Under the pieces are notes generated by a model. That model was not told where the DNA came from. It did no database searches and saw only the letters and a program-made list of their open reading frames with translations. A stretch of 35,184 bases of DNA from an uncultured Bacilli bacterium. GTDB lineage: Bacteria; Bacillota_I; Bacilli_A; RF39; UBA660. Positions 31,898 to 35,184 of the stretch are shown in pieces. The stretch is taken from contig CAKOJC010000011.1 of assembly GCA_934088535.1 (NCBI GenBank), forward strand, positions 1 to 35,184, in the 5' to 3' direction. How positions within the stretch are numbered: position 1 is the stretch's first letter; the number at the start of each line of letters is the position of its first letter. Made by a program: the position numbers and the translations under genes.

Positions 31898-33901
31898 GTG
31901 GAAAATGAAAATCCTAATAGAGCATTAGATGAAGCAAAGATTTTATTTAACAAAGGAGACTTAGAGGGAGCAAAAAGAATATTAGATGATTTTATTAATT
32001 CTAATGTTGAAAAATATAAAGAAACTGAAACTACTAGATACTTTTCTTTTGGAGATGCACTAGAATTTTATTGTGCGACTAGAAAATTGAAATTAAACAA
32101 AGAGATGAAATGGATAAATTGTAGTTTAAGTGAAGCTTATGATGTATTAAGTTATATGTGTAGTGAAGAAAAAAATCCTAGTAAGGCTATGGAATATATT
32201 GATAAAGCAATTTATTATAATCCTATGAATCCAAACTTGTATTTTGAAAAATCTGAAATTTATAAGTCTGAAAAGAATTATAATGCAATGTTAGAAGTTA
32301 CAAAAGAGGCATATAACTATATTTATATTTCTAAGGATTTAGCAAGATATTATAGAAATTTAGGTTTTTATTATATAGAATGTGGTAAATATGAAGAAGC
32401 TTTTGCTATGTATATTGCTAGTCTTAACTTTGAAAATAGTGATAGAGCTATTGGTGAAATAGGTTATATTTGTGCTTTAAAAAATGATCCTAAATTTAGT
32501 GTTTCTCTTGATAAAGTAAAAGAAATATTAGTAAATGAGAATATTTCATATGGAATTAAAGAAGAAAACAAAGTAGATTTATTAAGCTTTTTAACAATAG
32601 AAGAATTTTCTAGATATACTAAGTTAATAGAATTTGTTAGAGAAGATATAAAAATAATAACTAGAGAAATGAGAAGTACTGACGAAATACTTTTTGAAAA
32701 TGAGAACGCTAAAATATCTTGTGAGGATTTAATCGATGAAAATAAAATAGTTAAGGATGAATTAGATATTGCTCGAGGTAAAATGAATACTGAATACTTA
32801 AGATCAATAGGTATATCTGCTGATGATAATTTAAAAGTGGTTCCAATTAATTCATATACTAGATTAGTTAGTAAAGAAGAAGTAGCAAGAGCAATGATTA
32901 CTAATTATGTTATTGCATATTTGTCTGCTGAAGCTTTGTATCATGAAATTGATGGTGATATAAGTGGTGACTTAAATGCCCTTGATTCTAGATTTGGAGT
33001 TAGAAAATTATTTGATGTAAATGATGAATTTTATGTAAAATCTATATTGAATAATGAATTATCTAAAGAAAAATTGAGTAACTCTATTTGGTTTTATGAA
33101 CGTTGTTCTGTTTTGATGTGGTGTTTGGGTTTAAGAGATAAACCATCTTTATCTAAACAATGTACTGCTGATAGTTTATTTAAAATATTAGCTGATATGA
33201 ATTCATATGAAGATTTACTTGGAAGATGTAATCTTAGAAGTAAAGAAGAGATTATGGAGTTTGATGATTTAGTAACTAGAGCATCAAGTGCTTACAGAGA
33301 AGCAAGACAAAAAGGTGAATTAATAGAGAATTTGGATTATAATATACTAATAGAATATCGTACAGCATTAGATTCAATATTAAATTGGTCTATTAATAAT
33401 ATAATGAAAGAATATATAAATGTTAATTTTAAAAGGGGAGATTATGATTTTATATTTAATATGCCTACTATGTTAACTTTTAATGAAAATGCTCCTAAAA
33501 GAGATAAAAAATGTTTATTTTCATTAGTAAGTTTTAATAGGTTAACTACTATTACGTTATTAGATATAGGAAAAATATCAATAGATGAATTTAATAATAA
33601 ATATTATAATGATGTAGATTCATATAAAAAAGATAATTGGAATGTTGTTAGAGAAAGAAATTTTAAAATAGATAATATTGATAGTGATGTTAAAGAATTA
33701 GTTATAAATAAAATTATACCTCCAGTAGAAACACCTGCAGTAGGGTTAGCTAGATATTACTTTATATTAAATAATCGTTTAGTATGTTTAGAAACATTAT
33801 TAGATAGAAATATTAATTATCAAGATGATACTTCTATAAGTAATTCAAAAAATAATCTTATTACTTTAAAAATATTGAATTCTTTTATGAGTAATAAATA
33901 A
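31898..33901 (+). CDS. TPR - DUF4272 protein
   Basis: 667 residues from GTG 31898, with AGGAGTG upstream. TPR-like repeats in the first 180 residues (EAKILFNKGDLEGAKRILDD, PSKAMEYIDKAIYYNPMNP, LARYYRNLGFYYIECGKYEE). A DUF4272 domain spans about 293-500: LRSIGI, SKEEVARAMITNYVI, FYERCSVLMWCLGL, and LRSKEEIMEFDDLVTRASSA leading to YRTALDSILNW. A further uncharacterised C-terminal region (500-667) ends ETLLDRNINYQ. No membrane span, so cytoplasmic. DUF4272 has no known activity; the arginine-rich positions hint at a binding module. Monocistronic with its own terminator. Confidence 0.78.
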   Translation: MENENPNRALDEAKILFNKGDLEGAKRILDDFINSNVEKYKETETTRYFSFGDALEFYCATRKLKLNKEMKWINCSLSEAYDVLSYMCSEEKNPSKAMEYIDKAIYYNPMNPNLYFEKSEIYKSEKNYNAMLEVTKEAYNYIYISKDLARYYRNLGFYYIECGKYEEAFAMYIASLNFENSDRAIGEIGYICALKNDPKFSVSLDKVKEILVNENISYGIKEENKVDLLSFLTIEEFSRYTKLIEFVREDIKIITREMRSTDEILFENENAKISCEDLIDENKIVKDELDIARGKMNTEYLRSIGISADDNLKVVPINSYTRLVSKEEVARAMITNYVIAYLSAEALYHEIDGDISGDLNALDSRFGVRKLFDVNDEFYVKSILNNELSKEKLSNSIWFYERCSVLMWCLGLRDKPSLSKQCTADSLFKILADMNSYEDLLGRCNLRSKEEIMEFDDLVTRASSAYREARQKGELIENLDYNILIEYRTALDSILNWSINNIMKEYINVNFKRGDYDFIFNMPTMLTFNENAPKRDKKCLFSLVSFNRLTTITLLDIGKISIDEFNNKYYNDVDSYKKDNWNVVRERNFKIDNIDSDVKELVINKIIPPVETPAVGLARYYFILNNRLVCLETLLDRNINYQDDTSISNSKNNLITLKILNSFMSNK

Positions 33902-33904
33902 TAT

Positions 33905-33934
33905 AAGAGTTAGCTAAGTACTAACTCTTTGTTT
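33905..33934 (+). terminator. Terminator of the TPR-DUF4272 gene
   Basis: Nine-base stem AAGAGTTAG/CTAACTCTT, then TGTTT; the T tract is short. Confidence 0.7.
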
Positions 33935-33982
33935 AATTAAATGTTATAATAAATTAAAGATATTATAAATTGTTGATGATTT

Positions 33983-34486
33983 ATGAATAATGATTATTTT
34001 AAAAATGATGATTACTGGAAAGATCATATTAATAAAGAGATAGAAGATGATATGTGGATAGAAGAATATAGAGATTATTTTAAAATAACTGGTAAGTGTT
34101 TAGAACTTGGATGTGGTATAGGGCAATATTCTAAAGAATTAATGAATTTTGGATATGAAGTAATATCTACAGATATATCTAATATAGCATTAAACGAAGT
34201 TAAGAAGTTTAATAGTAATACTATGATAGTTGATATGAGTAAATCATTACCATTTGAATCTAATTCTTTTGATTTAGTGTTTGCGAATCTTTCAATACAT
34301 TATTTTGATGATAGAACTACTAAAGAATTAATGAGTGAAATAAAAAGAATTCTTAAGAAAGATGGATTATTTATTGCTCGTGAACGTATAGGTTTTGATG
34401 AGGATGCCAGACTTATTAAAGATAAAAAACATAGTGTTGAGTTTATCGTCACTAAAAATTATATTGATAAATATTTAAAGAGTTGA
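33983..34486 (+). CDS. Methyltransferase fragment (5' part of a fused, nonsense-split gene)
   Basis: 167 residues, ended by TGA at 34484-34486. A class I SAM-dependent methyltransferase: motif I ELGCGIGQY (41-49), acidic D64 in VISTDIS, motif IV FDLVFANLSIHYF (96-108) and the LKKDGLFIAR strand. From about residue 136 the sequence (FDEDARL...HSVEFIVTKNYIDKYLK) is instead the usual N-terminus of the second methyltransferase type that follows in the same frame. The gene thus looks like an in-frame fusion, probably by deletion, of two methyltransferase genes. No clear ribosome site. As it stands the product lacks its own C-terminal strands. Confidence 0.7.
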   Translation: MNNDYFKNDDYWKDHINKEIEDDMWIEEYRDYFKITGKCLELGCGIGQYSKELMNFGYEVISTDISNIALNEVKKFNSNTMIVDMSKSLPFESNSFDLVFANLSIHYFDDRTTKELMSEIKRILKKDGLFIARERIGFDEDARLIKDKKHSVEFIVTKNYIDKYLKS

Positions 34487-35134
34487 GATAAGATTTTAGA
34501 AATAGGAGCTGGTACTGGTAGATATAGTTTAGAGTATGCTAAAAAAGGTTATGATGTTACTGCGATAGAGTATGTTAACTATAACTTAAATGTATTAAAA
34601 AGAAAGATAAGTAGTGATATGAAGATAGTAGCTTTACAAGGAGATGCTGTTGATTTATCTAGATTTGAAGATAATACTTTTGATGTTACTCTTTCATTCG
34701 GACCACTATATCATTTATTTAATGATGATGATATAAATAAAGCTATAAAAGAAGCAATAAGAGTTACTAAAAAAGGTGGAATAATAATGCTTGCTTATAT
34801 ATCAGGAGACAGTATATTCGCTGATTGGGGGCTTAAACATTTATTAGATGGAAAACCTGAATTCTTTGATGACAACTTTAAAATAAAGAGAACTCAAAAA
34901 GGAATATTCGCTCCATTTTATATAGATGAATTTAAAGAATTAATGAGCAAATATGACGTAGAATTTCTTCATAATGTAGCAGCTGATGGAATAGTTAATT
35001 TAGTTGGTGATAAGATTGATAGTTTATCAGATGAAGAATTTGATGTATGGCTTAAGTATCAATTAAGTATTTGTGAAAGAATAGATTTACAGGGATATAG
35101 TTCACATTTGTTATATATTTGTAAGAAGAAATAA
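34487..35134 (+). pseudogene. Second methyltransferase, cut from its start by an in-frame TGA
   Basis: The frame of the previous gene goes on directly after the TGA: DKILEIGAGTGRYSLEYAKK (motif I), DAVDLSRFEDNTFDVTLSFG (motif IV), VTKKGGIIMLAYIS, and a full C-terminus to TAA at 35132-35134. Relatives read KPGxKILELGAGTG here, so the TGA is most simply a GGA glycine codon mutated in its first base. A start at the internal ATG 34619 would give 171 residues without the SAM-binding motif, and no ribosome site is seen there. TGA is a normal stop elsewhere in the window. Confidence 0.72.
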
Positions 35135-35138
35135 AAAG

Positions 35139-35163
35139 AGGTTAGCTTGTATGCTAACCTTTT
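35139..35163. terminator. Hairpin terminator at the window edge
   Basis: AGGTTAGC/GCTAACCT stem with flanking A and T tracts, usable in both directions. A minus-strand reading frame ending KERSR-stop (35184-35167) may be the end of a converging gene, but too little is visible to call it. Confidence 0.65.
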
Positions 35164-35184
35164 AAGTTATCTTGAACGTTCTTT

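Noticed and set aside
34484..34486. TGA read as tryptophan, making one 383-residue methyltransferase fusion
   Set aside because: TGA ends other genes cleanly (agrA, agrB, the ADP-ribosylglycohydrolase) and Trp is TGG throughout; relatives have Gly at this position.
35167..35184. Partial minus-strand gene ending KERSR
   Set aside because: Five codons are not enough to identify a gene; another frame is open as well.

Overview
The window looks like a chromosomal segment of a very AT-rich, low-GC Gram-positive bacterium (Bacillota). The gut lineages related to Erysipelotrichia or the RF39 group are plausible, but the sequence does not fix the genus. Reasons: Gram-positive gene types (agr quorum sensing, long-form HPF, ClpC-like, YugP-like, SHOCT and RDD proteins), strong AGGAGG-type ribosome binding sites, sigma-A promoters, many U-tailed terminators, an L13-type leader before rplM-rpsI, and ordinary use of TGA as a stop, so this is not a mycoplasma code.

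Layout. 1-6120: the end of rpsR (S18), a 56-residue Sm-like protein, then a leftward series: YugP-like zinc protease, ClpC-like protein with only one AAA+ ring domain, YfcC/DcuC-type carrier, dusB, and a membrane-anchored protein with four cysteine-pair repeats. 6221-7234: rplM-rpsI with promoter, leader and terminator. 7271-9377: accessory DNA directly behind rpsI: a paired 11-bp-period repeat, an ADP-ribosylglycohydrolase and an AbiD/AbiF-type HEPN protein. 9387-16912: HtrA, a Ca2+-type P-ATPase, an operon of degenerate phosphoglycerate mutase, RDD protein, RpiB and SHOCT protein, then a degenerate LytM protein.

16925-20231: a complete agr quorum-sensing module in an unusual layout. agrA-agrC run rightward and agrB-agrD run leftward toward them, sharing one bidirectional terminator. 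agrD is a 38-residue propeptide gene. Upstream of agrB, and divergent from it, is a cold-shock-protein gene. The gap between them has two promoters without a -35, each abutted by a TGACAAA(A/T)A repeat in LytTR-type geometry. This suggests AgrA drives both agrBD and an RNA-binding effector.

20281-26650: unknown gene, hpf, secA, and an apparent small integrative element of about 2.2 kb at the 3' end of secA. The last 15 codons of secA, its terminator and a pair of 11-bp-spaced repeats recur at 26499-26645 with identical spacing but many synonymous changes. This is the mark of tail replacement by site-specific integration. Its one intact gene encodes a secreted/membrane YHYH-Cadherin-like-TPR protein; no integrase is present.

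26710-35184: decayed and accessory genes (pseudogene, alpha/beta hydrolase, nucleotidyltransferase-like protein), a leftward ABC-2 exporter operon with a candidate leader attenuator, a TPR-DUF4272 protein, and two methyltransferase genes fused in one frame but split by a nonsense codon.
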